Of a DNA stretch of 12,514 nucleotides, positions 1-6,749 are shown piece after piece. Positions within the stretch are counted from its first letter, which is position 1. The number at the start of each line of letters is the position of its first letter. The notes beneath the pieces were generated by a model. It saw only the letters and a program-made list of their open reading frames with translations, was not told where the DNA came from and did not search any database. The translations under genes were made by a program, and so were the position numbers. The stretch is from assembly GCA_050117725.1 (NCBI GenBank), contig JASFME010000042.1, positions 1-12,514 on the forward strand. The letters run 5' to 3'. The DNA is from JASFJH01 sp050117725 (GTDB taxonomy: Bacteria; Pseudomonadota; Gammaproteobacteria; AKS1).

Positions 1-1809
1 GTCGAGGAAACTGCGCAGCGAATCCGAGCGGCTCGGGTGACGCAGTTTGCGCAGCGCCTTGGCTTCGATCTGACGGATACGCTCGCGGGTCACGTCGAAC
101 TGCTTGCCGACTTCCTCGAGCGTGTGGTCCGTGTTCATGTCGATACCGAAGCGCATGCGCAGCACCTTGGCCTCGCGTGCGGTCAGGCTGCCAAGCACAC
201 CCTGGGTGGCTTCGCGCAGGCCTTCAATGGTCGCGGAATCCAGCGGCAGCAGGGCGTTACCATCCTCGATGAAGTCACCCAGGTGTGAATCCTCGTCATC
301 ACCAATCGGGGTTTCCATCGAGATTGGTTCCTTGGCGATCTTCATGACCTTGCGGACCTTGTCTTCCGGCATTTCCATGCGTTCGGCCAGTTCTTCCGGT
401 GTTGGCTCGCGACCCATTTCCTGCACCATCTGCCGCGAGATACGTGACAGCTTGTTGATGGTTTCGATCATGTGTACCGGGATACGGATGGTACGCGCCT
501 GGTCGGCAATCGAACGGGTGATCGCCTGGCGAATCCACCATGTCGCATAGGTCGAGAACTTGTAGCCACGACGGTATTCGAACTTGTCGACCGCCTTCAT
601 CAGGCCGATGTTGCCTTCCTGGATCAGGTCGAGGAATTGCAGGCCACGATTCGTGTACTTTTTCGCAATCGAGATCACGAGACGCAGGTTGGCTTCGACC
701 ATTTCTTTCTTCGCGCGGCGGGCCTTGGCTTCACCGATCGACATCTTGCGATTGATGTCCTTGATCTGCGCAATGGTCATACCGCTTTCTTCTTCAAGCG
801 CGATGAGTTTCTTCTGCGCGCGGAAGATTTCGTCCTGGTGCTCCTTGAGCACAGCGGCGTAGGGTTTCTTCGAGCGCATGTGCTTTTTCAGCCATTCCAG
901 GTTGGTTTCATTGTCCGGGAAGGTGGTGATGAATTCCTTGCGCGGCATGCGGGCCATGCGTACGCATATATCCATAATGACTTTTTCCTGCGTGCGAATG
1001 CGATCGACCATGTCTCGCAGCCTGAAGATCATGACATCAATCAGGCGTTGCACGATCTTGAAGGTCATGAACTTGTCTGATAACTGCTCGCGCAGCTTTG
1101 TGCACTTCGGATCTTCGTTACCGTACTTGGCAACGGCGTTCATGTAACGCTTGTACAGTTTGCCCAATTCGGTAAAGCGCTCACGGGCCTCTTCCGGATC
1201 AGGACCGGTATCGACCTCGGCTTCTTCGTCATCATCGTCATTTTTGTCGCTTTTCGCGTTCGGCTGGGCGATTTCGTCGGGGGCATCCGGGTCAATGAAG
1301 CCGGTGATGACATCGGTCAGGCGCGCCTCTTCGTTTTCAACGCGGGCATAGTCTGCCAGCAGACCGGCGATGGTGTCGCTGTACATGGCGAGCGCGGACA
1401 GCATCTGGTTCATGCCGTCTTCAATTCGCTTGGCAATACGGATCTCGCCTTCGCGCGTGAGCAGTTCCACCGCGCCCATTTCACGCATATACATGCGTAC
1501 CGGGTCGGTAGTGCGCCCGAATTCCGCATCAACGGTTGAAACCAGCGTCGCGGTGGCCTCTTCAGTGGCATCATCGTCAGCACTGACGGCGACAGCGCTA
1601 TCGGACAGCACGATGTTGTCGGCGTCCGGCGCATACTCATGGACTTCGATGCCCATGTCATTGATCATGGTAATGATTTCCTCGATCTGCTCGGGATCGA
1701 CGATTTCATTCGGCAGGTGGTCGTTGACTTCGGCGTAAGTGAGGTAACCCTGTTCCTTGCCCTTGGCGATCAACTTTTTAAGCTGCGACTGCTGTGTTTC
1801 GTGGTCCAT
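1..1809 (-). CDS. rpoD: RNA polymerase primary sigma factor RpoD (sigma-70), 3' end cut by window edge
   Basis: This is the housekeeping sigma factor, which binds core RNA polymerase and recognises -10 and -35 promoter elements. The frame reads 603 codons from ATG 1809-1807 to base 1 without a stop. The last visible residues are LRSFLD; E. coli sigma-70 ends LRSFLDD, so probably one residue and the stop are missing. Region 1.2 starts near residue 102 (DPVRMYMREMG). A very acidic stretch (KNDDDDEEAE) lies in the non-conserved region. The core-binding and -10 regions include KFSTYATWWIRQAITRS, with the promoter-melting tryptophans near residues 424-425, about nine positions earlier than in E. 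coli. The C-terminal helix-turn-helix VTRERIRQIEAKALRKL reads the -35 element. An AGGG about 10 nt upstream serves as ribosome site. It is the last gene of the rpsU-yqeY-dnaG-rpoD operon and also has a promoter-like sequence of its own in the 111-bp gap after dnaG. Confidence 0.98.
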   Translation of the reverse strand, partial: MDHETQQSQLKKLIAKGKEQGYLTYAEVNDHLPNEIVDPEQIEEIITMINDMGIEVHEYAPDADNIVLSDSAVAVSADDDATEEATATLVSTVDAEFGRTTDPVRMYMREMGAVELLTREGEIRIAKRIEDGMNQMLSALAMYSDTIAGLLADYARVENEEARLTDVITGFIDPDAPDEIAQPNAKSDKNDDDDEEAEVDTGPDPEEARERFTELGKLYKRYMNAVAKYGNEDPKCTKLREQLSDKFMTFKIVQRLIDVMIFRLRDMVDRIRTQEKVIMDICVRMARMPRKEFITTFPDNETNLEWLKKHMRSKKPYAAVLKEHQDEIFRAQKKLIALEEESGMTIAQIKDINRKMSIGEAKARRAKKEMVEANLRLVISIAKKYTNRGLQFLDLIQEGNIGLMKAVDKFEYRRGYKFSTYATWWIRQAITRSIADQARTIRIPVHMIETINKLSRISRQMVQEMGREPTPEELAERMEMPEDKVRKVMKIAKEPISMETPIGDDEDSHLGDFIEDGNALLPLDSATIEGLREATQGVLGSLTAREAKVLRMRFGIDMNTDHTLEEVGKQFDVTRERIRQIEAKALRKLRHPSRSDSLRSFLD

Positions 1810-1883
1810 TCTTTACCCTGTGCGACAAAAGATGCTGCTGATGTGATTACCGACACATCCGTGGTGCGCCGATGTAACTCTCT

Positions 1884-1912
1884 ATTATAGCTTAATTTCG
1901 CTATATGAATAC
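1884..1912 (-). promoter_or_regulatory. Probable rpoD promoter with consensus -10
   Basis: A perfect TATAAT on the minus strand (1889-1884) lies 74 bp upstream of the rpoD start. The expected start of transcription is near 1877, giving a leader of about 68 nt. The -35 position (about 1912-1907, GTATTC) is poor. E. coli also has rpoD promoters inside its operon. The -10 overlaps an inverted repeat, TATAGC (1886-1891) and GCTATA (1900-1905), separated by 8 bp. Confidence 0.45.
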
Positions 1913-1920
1913 ACGAATAA

Positions 1921-3696
1921 TCAACCTGCCGGTGAGTTATGCTGACTCACAAGCAGTTGATTAAATTCCGTTTTCTCCGTCTCGGAGAGATTTGCCAGGC
2001 CCTTCGCCTGGAGTTCGGCCAGGCGTTGCTGCGCCTTGCCTGCCTCGAGTTGCCGATCCAGGCCCTGCAGGCTGTGAATGAACTCGGTGCGGATGGCCTT
2101 GGCTTCACTGAGCAGGGCCTCACCGGCCAGACGCCGCAGGTGCGCGGCGACCGGTGTATCGTGCCAGTGCTCTATCAAGGCACCGGTGCTGATCTGTGGG
2201 TTATGCAGGGCAAGATCAAGCATTTTGACAAGAATTTCTGCACCTTTTTCGGGTAAATTGGCAAAGCGCTGGATATCGCCGGCTTCACTGGCCAGGTCCG
2301 GCTGTTGCAGCAGGCAGCGCAGGGCGTTGCGCAGCAATGAGGATTTTTCCTTAGTGGCCGGCGCGGCTTTTTGCCGGGCCATGGGTGTTTCCGGCGGCGG
2401 AGCCGCATCGAGGTGCCTGGCAATATTGTCACTGCTCGTCCCCGCCTCTTCGGCGACGCGTTCGGTCAGCAGGTCGCGATAGATCCCCTCTGGAATCCTG
2501 GAGAGTAAGGGCTTCGCCAACTCGGCGAGGCGGGCCTTGCCATCGGTCGACGAGGTATCGGCCTCGCCGTGCAGGCTCTCGAGCAGGAAGTCCGACAGTG
2601 GCGTAGCCTGTTGTACACGCCGGGCAAAGGCCTCGGCGCCCTCGGCGCGGATCAGCGAATCCGGGTCTTCGCCCTCGGGCAGGAACAGAAAACGGGCCTG
2701 GCGACCCCCCTTCATGAGCGACAGGGCATTGTCGAGGGCGCGTTTGGCCGCGGCACGGCCGGCGCGATCGCCATCAAAACAGAACACGACCTCCTCCGTG
2801 ACCCGGAACAGACGGTTCAGGTGTTCGCTTGTCGTCGCGGTGCCGAGTGTGGCCACGGCGTAGCGGATGCCGAATTGCGCCAGCGCGACGACGTCCATGT
2901 AACCCTCGACCACGAGCAGGCGGGGGATATCCCGCAGCGCCTTGCGCGCTTCATACAGGCCATACAGTTCCTGACCCTTGTGGAATATCGGGGTTTCCGG
3001 CGAATTCAGGTATTTCGGCTCGTCATCCTTGCTCAACACACGCCCGCCAAAGGCGATAACACGCCCGCGCCGATCGCGGATCGGGAACATGATGCGATCG
3101 CGGAAGCGGTCATAGCAGCGGTCGCCCTTGTCGATCACCATGCCGGTCGTGATCAGGACCTGTTTGTGCTCGTCGCTATCGCCGTACCTGCGCAGCAGGT
3201 TGTCCCAGCCGGGTGGGGCGTAGCCGATACCGAAATCTTTCGCGATATCGCCGGTCAGGCCGCGGCCTTTCAGATAATCGATGGCACGGTTCGCATGCGG
3301 GTGCTCGCGTAACTGGTTGCGGTAGAAGCGCGCGGCCTGTTCGAGCATCGCGTACAGCGGGTTCGGATCCGGGCCACGGGGCGTATCGGGACCGTCTTCG
3401 TTCGGCACCTCGACGCCAACCTGCCGGGCCAGCGCATGAATGGCCTCGACAAAATCCATATGCTCGTAGTCCATGAGGAAACCGAGCGCACTGCCCGAGG
3501 CACCGCAACCGAAACAGTAATAAAACTGTTTGTCCTGGCTGACGCTGAACGAGGGAGTTTTCTCATTATGGAACGGGCAGCAGGCCATGTAGTCCTTGCC
3601 TTTCTTTTTCAAAGGCACACGGCTGTCGATCACATCGACGATATCGACGCGTGACAACAGGTCATCGATGAAATTTTGTGGAATGCGCCCGCCCAT
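1921..3696 (-). CDS. dnaG: DNA primase DnaG
   Basis: DnaG synthesises the RNA primers for Okazaki fragments and for leading-strand start, working with DnaB helicase at the fork. The 591-residue product is close to the E. coli length (581). The N-terminal zinc domain has ligands C40, H43, C61 and C64. The catalytic core contains the Toprim motifs: E264 in VVEGYMDVV, and D308/D310 in CFDGDRAGRAA. The RNA-polymerase-like segment RFRDRIMFPIRDRRGRVIAFGGR lies just before, at about residues 197-219. Residues from about 430 form the less conserved helicase-binding domain. ATG 3696-3694 gives the family's N-terminus (PQNFIDDLLSRVDIVDVI). No Shine-Dalgarno sequence precedes it; only TAGGC abuts the ATG. 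It lies 114 bp after the yqeY stop and 111 bp before rpoD in the macromolecular synthesis operon. Confidence 0.98.
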   Translation of the reverse strand: MGGRIPQNFIDDLLSRVDIVDVIDSRVPLKKKGKDYMACCPFHNEKTPSFSVSQDKQFYYCFGCGASGSALGFLMDYEHMDFVEAIHALARQVGVEVPNEDGPDTPRGPDPNPLYAMLEQAARFYRNQLREHPHANRAIDYLKGRGLTGDIAKDFGIGYAPPGWDNLLRRYGDSDEHKQVLITTGMVIDKGDRCYDRFRDRIMFPIRDRRGRVIAFGGRVLSKDDEPKYLNSPETPIFHKGQELYGLYEARKALRDIPRLLVVEGYMDVVALAQFGIRYAVATLGTATTSEHLNRLFRVTEEVVFCFDGDRAGRAAAKRALDNALSLMKGGRQARFLFLPEGEDPDSLIRAEGAEAFARRVQQATPLSDFLLESLHGEADTSSTDGKARLAELAKPLLSRIPEGIYRDLLTERVAEEAGTSSDNIARHLDAAPPPETPMARQKAAPATKEKSSLLRNALRCLLQQPDLASEAGDIQRFANLPEKGAEILVKMLDLALHNPQISTGALIEHWHDTPVAAHLRRLAGEALLSEAKAIRTEFIHSLQGLDRQLEAGKAQQRLAELQAKGLANLSETEKTEFNQLLVSQHNSPAG

Positions 3697-3702
3697 GCCT
3701 AG

Positions 3703-3731
3703 AGTGTATGACGAGTTGTGATGGCAGTCAG
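3703..3731 (-). promoter_or_regulatory. Candidate dnaG promoter giving a nearly leaderless transcript
   Basis: On the minus strand CTGACT (3731-3726) and TACACT (3708-3703) are exactly 17 bp apart, each matching four of six consensus bases. Transcription would start at about 3696, the A of the dnaG ATG. A perfect 10-bp palindrome GCAGCGCTGC (3734-3743) sits just upstream of the -35. The rest of the 114-bp gap holds a run of seven G (plus strand 3768-3774) and an 8-bp direct repeat ACTGGCAG (3778-3785, 3800-3807). I see no convincing terminator. Confidence 0.3.
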
Positions 3732-3810
3732 CAGCAGCGCTGCGGAAAACGGCGTAAATTTGATAAAGGGGGGGATTACTGGCAGCGCAGCTTCAGTGGA
3801 CTGGCAGGTA

Positions 3811-4266
3811 TCAGCCGCCAAGGCGGGCCTTGATCAGGCCACTGACCGCACCCATGTCGGCGCGACCCTGCACTTGCGGGCGAACCTTGCCCATGACCTG
3901 ACCCATTTCCTTCATGCTGCTGGCACCGGTTTCGGCAATGGCCGCGTCGATGATGGCATTGATTTCATCATCGGTCAGCTGGGCAGGCATGTATTCCTGG
4001 ATAATACCGACCTCGAATTCTTCCTGGTCGGCCAGATCAGTACGCCCGGCATCGGTGTATTGCTTGATGCTGTCGCGGCGCTGTTTGAGCATCTTGTCGA
4101 GCACGGCCAGCACGGCTGTGTCATCGAGTTCGATGCGCTCGTCAACTTCCTTTTGCTTGATGGCGGCCTGGATCAGGCGAATCACGCCAAGGCGATTTTT
4201 GTCCTTGGCGCGCATCGCGGCCTTCATGGCCTCGCCGAGCTGGTCTTTGAGTGTCGTGTCACTCAT
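3811..4266 (-). CDS. GatB/YqeY domain-containing protein
   Basis: The 151-residue protein is a stand-alone member of the GatB/YqeY family. Its helical fold resembles the C-terminal tRNA-contacting tail of GatB, the amidotransferase subunit that makes Gln-tRNA and Asn-tRNA. The biochemical role of the free protein is not established. Family features visible are the N-terminal LKDQLGEAMKAAMRAKDKNRL, then RLIQAAIKQKEVDERIELDD near residues 30-50, the middle EEFEVGIIQEYMPAQLTDDE, and the C-terminal MGKVRPQVQGRADMGAVSGL, which is the most conserved part. No signal peptide or membrane segment is present. It begins 24 bp after the rpsU stop, with only a weak AGGA about 17 nt upstream, so it is probably translated from the rpsU transcript. 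The position between rpsU and dnaG is common in Pseudomonas-type genomes but absent in E. coli. Confidence 0.93.
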   Translation of the reverse strand: MSDTTLKDQLGEAMKAAMRAKDKNRLGVIRLIQAAIKQKEVDERIELDDTAVLAVLDKMLKQRRDSIKQYTDAGRTDLADQEEFEVGIIQEYMPAQLTDDEINAIIDAAIAETGASSMKEMGQVMGKVRPQVQGRADMGAVSGLIKARLGG

Positions 4267-4290
4267 GGCAGGCGCAGCGTCCTGTAACGA

Positions 4291-4506
4291 TTAATACAGG
4301 CGCTGACGATGAATCGTCTGACGGGACACCTTCTTCTGGTGACGCTTCACAGCAGCAGCGGCCTTGCGCTTGCGAATCGCAGTCGGCTTTTCGTAGAACT
4401 CGCGACGGCGGACTTCAGACAGGACACCTGCCTTTTCGCAAGAGCGCTTGAAACGGCGCAGCGCGACGTCAAACGGTTCGTTTTCTTTAACTTTAACTGA
4501 GGGCAT
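4291..4506 (-). CDS. rpsU: 30S ribosomal protein S21
   Basis: S21 is a small basic protein of the 30S subunit near the anti-Shine-Dalgarno end of 16S rRNA, needed for initiation on natural mRNAs. The 71-residue product has exactly the E. coli length and shares the blocks NEPFDVALRRFKRSCEKAGV and EVRRREFYEKPT, then a Lys/Arg-rich tail ending RLY. The frame stays open for 19 codons upstream of MPSVKVKENE, but the start at 4506 is chosen because it matches the family N-terminus and has a Shine-Dalgarno (GAAGG, around 4513-4517) about 7-9 nt before the ATG. It is the first gene of the operon leading to yqeY, dnaG and rpoD, and is divergent from tsaD. Confidence 0.98.
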   Translation of the reverse strand: MPSVKVKENEPFDVALRRFKRSCEKAGVLSEVRRREFYEKPTAIRKRKAAAAVKRHQKKVSRQTIHRQRLY

Positions 4507-4525
4507 GCAATCAACCTTCAATGGT

Positions 4526-4537
4526 AACTGTACAGTT
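4526..4537. promoter_or_regulatory. 12-bp perfect palindrome AACTGTACAGTT in the rpsU leader
   Basis: AACTGTACAGTT is its own reverse complement and lies 20 bp upstream of the rpsU start, within the predicted 5' untranslated region. It could bind a dimeric regulator or form a short RNA hairpin with a four-base loop. It contains CTGT and ACAG, the half-sites of the gammaproteobacterial LexA box, but with no spacer instead of eight bases, so it is not a normal LexA site. Confidence 0.3.
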
Positions 4538-4588
4538 GGCCGGACCATCCGACCTGTTTCCACCGGCTATATCACCGGGAGGGGCGCG

Positions 4589-4617
4589 ATTTTAATGATT
4601 TGCAGTCGAAAAAGCAA
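4589..4617 (-). promoter_or_regulatory. Probable rpsU operon promoter
   Basis: On the minus strand TTGCTT (4617-4612) and TAAAAT (4594-4589) are separated by 17 bp, matching three and five of six consensus bases. Transcription would start near 4582, giving a leader of about 75 nt before rpsU. This is the expected site for the main promoter of rpsU-yqeY-dnaG-rpoD. Confidence 0.45.
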
Positions 4618-4634
4618 AGGTCTTCAAAGACTTT
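4617..4634. promoter_or_regulatory. 18-bp imperfect palindrome between the rpsU and tsaD promoters
   Basis: AAGGTCTTCAAAGACTTT has arms pairing at all positions except one G/T mismatch (4619 with 4632) around a central CA at 4625-4626. It starts at the edge of the rpsU -35 (4612-4617) and ends just before the tsaD extended -10 (4636-4644). A protein bound here could affect both genes. I do not recognise it as a known operator. Confidence 0.3.
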
Positions 4635-4635
4635 C

Positions 4636-4644
4636 TGTTAAAAT
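4636..4644 (+). promoter_or_regulatory. Extended -10 promoter of tsaD
   Basis: TGTTAAAAT fits the extended -10 pattern TGnTATAAT at all but one base, which can work without a good -35 (none is seen). The transcript would start at about 4651, one or two bases before the tsaD ATG at 4653, so the message would be essentially leaderless. The bases before the ATG (TTCGCCCTC) contain no Shine-Dalgarno, which agrees. Confidence 0.4.
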
Positions 4645-4652
4645 TCGCCCTC

Positions 4653-5675
4653 ATGAAAGTCCTCGGCATCGAAACTTCCTGTGATGAAACGGGCGTGGCC
4701 GTCTATGACAGCGACGCCGGCCTGCTCGCCCATGCCCTGCACAGCCAGGTGGCGCTGCACGCCGAGTACGGCGGGGTCGTGCCGGAGCTGGCCTCGCGCG
4801 ATCACGTGCGCAAGGTATTGCCGCTGATCGACGAGGTGCTGGCGCGAGCCGGCCTGCAGCACATTGATCTCGATGGCGTGGCCTGGACCGAGGGGCCGGG
4901 GCTGGTCGGGGCGCTACTCGTCGGTGCGGCGATCGGTCGCAGCATTGCCTGGACACTGGGCCTGCCGCATGTCGGGATCCACCACATGGAGGGCCACCTG
5001 CTCGCGCCGTTGCTCGAAGATCCGGCCCCGGCATTCCCGTTTATCGCGCTGCTCGTCTCCGGCGGCCATACCATGCTGGTGCGCGTCGACGGTATCGGTC
5101 AGTACGAGATCCTCGGCGACACGCTCGATGACGCGGTCGGCGAGGCCTTCGACAAGACCGCGAAAATGCTCGGTCTCGGCTACCCCGGCGGGCCGATCAT
5201 CGAAAAACTCGCCGCACAGGGCCACGCAAAGCGTTTCGATTTCCCGCGCCCGATGTGCGACCGGCCGGGCCTGCAGTTCAGCTTCAGCGGCCTGAAGACC
5301 TTCACGCTGAATACCTACCAGCAAACGGAAGCCGGTGCGACCGACCGCGCCGATGTCGCGCGCGCCTTCCAGGATGCCGTGCTCGAGACGCTCGCGATCA
5401 AATGCCGCCGGGCCCTGCGGGAGACCGGCCTGAGCCGGCTCGTCATCGCCGGCGGCGTCAGCGCCAACCAGGCACTGCGGCATCGCCTCGATCACATGGT
5501 AAAAAAGGAACGTGCCGAGGTGTTCTATCCACGGCCGATATTCTGTACCGACAATGGCGCCATGATCGCCTTTGCCGGTTGCCTGCGACTTATGGCCGGC
5601 GAGCGGGGAGGCGAGGGGTTTGGCGCGAAGCCGCGCTGGTCACTCGAAGAACTCGCGACGCCGGGCGCGGCTTAG
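4653..5675 (+). CDS. tsaD: tRNA t6A37 threonylcarbamoyltransferase TsaD
   Basis: TsaD transfers the threonylcarbamoyl group from threonylcarbamoyl-AMP to A37 of tRNAs that read ANN codons, in complex with TsaB and TsaE. The 340-residue product has the family length. Visible signatures are GIETSCDET (residues 5-13), the metal-binding HHMEGH with H111 and H115, LLVSGGHT (133-140), the FSFSGLKT block near 209-216, IAGGVSANQ (265-273) and D300 in CTDNGAMIA, the third metal ligand. The ATG at 4653 is the family start, although no Shine-Dalgarno precedes it. It is divergent from rpsU, as in E. coli and Pseudomonas. Its TAG stop (5673-5675) overlaps the TAA stop of plsY on the other strand. Confidence 0.98.
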   Translation: MKVLGIETSCDETGVAVYDSDAGLLAHALHSQVALHAEYGGVVPELASRDHVRKVLPLIDEVLARAGLQHIDLDGVAWTEGPGLVGALLVGAAIGRSIAWTLGLPHVGIHHMEGHLLAPLLEDPAPAFPFIALLVSGGHTMLVRVDGIGQYEILGDTLDDAVGEAFDKTAKMLGLGYPGGPIIEKLAAQGHAKRFDFPRPMCDRPGLQFSFSGLKTFTLNTYQQTEAGATDRADVARAFQDAVLETLAIKCRRALRETGLSRLVIAGGVSANQALRHRLDHMVKKERAEVFYPRPIFCTDNGAMIAFAGCLRLMAGERGGEGFGAKPRWSLEELATPGAA

Positions 5676-6283
5676 TTCTGTTTCTTTCCGGCATCGGTAC
5701 CGATAGTACTTTCCCCGCCACTGAGCAGGCGCCGGATATTGCCACGGTGTCGCCACAGCAGCAGCAGCATGACGACACAGGTCATGATCAGCCAGCTGGT
5801 ATGCTCGGTCAGCCACCAGACATACAAAGGTGCCAGCACGGCCGCGCTGAGCGCGGCCAGCGAGGAAATCCGGAACACCTTGGCCACGATCAGCCAGGTC
5901 AGGACAAGCGCGGCACCGACCTGCCAGCTTATTGCGGCAAACATGCCGAATGCAGTGGCCACACCCTTGCCGCCCTGGAAGGCAAAGAACACCGGGTAGA
6001 GATGGCCAAGGAAGGCGGCAAAACCGGTCAGGGCGAGGACCTCGGGGCCGGCCCCCAGCAGGCGCGCAACGAGGACCGGCACAACACCTTTCATCGTGTC
6101 GCCGACAAGCGTGATGGCGGCCGCCTTCTTGCCACCGAAACGCAGCACGTTGGTCGCGCCCGGGTTCTTCGAGCCGAGCGTGCGCGGGTCAGGCAGGCCC
6201 ATGAGCTTGCAGACGATGATCGCGCTCGACAGCGAACCGACCAGGTAAGCGCAGAGGATGAGGGAGTAATCGAGCCATTGCAT
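5672..6283 (-). CDS. plsY: Acyl-phosphate:glycerol-3-phosphate acyltransferase PlsY
   Basis: PlsY is an inner-membrane enzyme that acylates glycerol-3-phosphate with acyl-phosphate, made by PlsX, to give lysophosphatidic acid, the first step of phospholipid synthesis. From ATG 6283 it has 203 residues (E. coli 205). Family motifs are GSLSSA (16-21), GSKNPGATNVLR (37-48), HLYPVFFAFQGGKGVAT (94-110) and a cytoplasmic tail RHRGNIRRLLSG. Several hydrophobic membrane segments lie at about 6-25, 56-77, 84-101, 112-134 and 145-175. The frame extends to a TTG at 6343, but that adds 20 polar residues the family lacks, so the ATG is preferred. No good ribosome site is seen at either start. It converges on tsaD with overlapping stop codons and is divergent from folB. 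Confidence 0.96.
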   Translation of the reverse strand: MQWLDYSLILCAYLVGSLSSAIIVCKLMGLPDPRTLGSKNPGATNVLRFGGKKAAAITLVGDTMKGVVPVLVARLLGAGPEVLALTGFAAFLGHLYPVFFAFQGGKGVATAFGMFAAISWQVGAALVLTWLIVAKVFRISSLAALSAAVLAPLYVWWLTEHTSWLIMTCVVMLLLLWRHRGNIRRLLSGGESTIGTDAGKKQN

Positions 6284-6346
6284 GCGCGTATTGGAACCGG
6301 GGCGGCGCGCAAGGTCAAGCATGCCGGGATCAAGCTGCGGCAAATA

Positions 6347-6355
6347 TGCTAGAGT
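6347..6355 (+). promoter_or_regulatory. Candidate extended -10 for folB
   Basis: TGCTAGAGT fits the extended -10 pattern TGnTATAAT with four of six hexamer bases. Transcription would start near 6362, leaving a 24-nt leader before the folB ATG at 6386. No matching -35 is seen. Confidence 0.25.
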
Positions 6356-6385
6356 GCAGCCGTTATCAAGCGACTATATGGCACG

Positions 6386-6745
6386 ATGGATATAATTTTT
6401 CTGCACAACCTCAAGGTCGATACCGTCATCGGTATCTTCGACTGGGAACGCAAGATCAAACAAAGCGTGGTTATCGATCTCGATATGGCCGCCGACATTC
6501 GCAAGGCGGCGGCGAGTGATGCGATCGACGATACGCTCGATTACAAGGCCGTGGCCAAGCGCCTGATCAGTTTTGTTGGCGAGTCCGAATTCCAGCTTGT
6601 CGAGACCCTGACGGAAAAGATTGCCGAGATCGTGCTGAGCGAATTCAATGTGCCGTGGGTGCGCGTGCGCCTGAACAAGCAGGGCGCAGTACGCTATGCA
6701 CGTGATGTCGGTATTATCATCGAGCGTGGCACGAAGCCCGGGTAA
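6386..6745 (+). CDS. folB: Dihydroneopterin aldolase FolB
   Basis: FolB splits 7,8-dihydroneopterin into 6-hydroxymethyl-7,8-dihydropterin and glycolaldehyde, and can epimerise it to dihydromonapterin, in folate synthesis in the cytoplasm. The 119-residue product matches E. coli FolB along its length. The catalytic and pterin-binding residues are present: E21 in GIFDWE, Y53 in TLDYKAVA, E73 in LVETLTE and K98 in VRLNKQGAVR. The C-terminal VGIIIERG is also conserved. The ATG at 6386 gives the family start (MDIIFL); no Shine-Dalgarno is visible before it. folK begins 4 bp after its stop, so the two consecutive pterin steps are made from one message. Confidence 0.97.
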   Translation: MDIIFLHNLKVDTVIGIFDWERKIKQSVVIDLDMAADIRKAAASDAIDDTLDYKAVAKRLISFVGESEFQLVETLTEKIAEIVLSEFNVPWVRVRLNKQGAVRYARDVGIIIERGTKPG

Positions 6746-6749
6746 TTCC

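Noticed and set aside
472..1080. 202-codon open frame antisense to rpoD
   Set aside because: It mirrors sigma regions 2.1-2.4 and the preceding non-conserved region; no family resemblance or ribosome site.
2569..3312. 247-codon open frame antisense to dnaG
   Set aside because: It lies entirely within the primase core and zinc-domain linker, and is explained by codon bias of dnaG.
3768..3774. Run of seven G, a possible slippery or phase-variation tract
   Set aside because: It lies between yqeY and dnaG outside any reading frame and does not alter promoter spacing of the candidate dnaG promoter.
4267..4290. CAGG(N8)CCTG hairpin between rpsU and yqeY as the counterpart of the E. coli rpsU-dnaG terminator
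   Set aside because: The stem is only four pairs and no T-run follows; this is within chance expectation.
4526..4537. LexA box upstream of rpsU
   Set aside because: The half-sites CTGT and ACAG are adjacent, whereas the gammaproteobacterial LexA box needs eight bases between them; no other CTGT-N8-ACAG is seen in the spacer.
6284..6343. TTG start giving plsY a 20-residue N-terminal extension
   Set aside because: Family members begin just before the first membrane segment, matching ATG 6283, and the extension is polar and proline/arginine-rich.
5255..6352. Long open frame of 365 codons on the plus strand through tsaD and antisense to plsY
   Set aside because: It overlaps two confidently identified genes in another frame, and its product is low-complexity and resembles no family. 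Such frames are common in GC-rich DNA.
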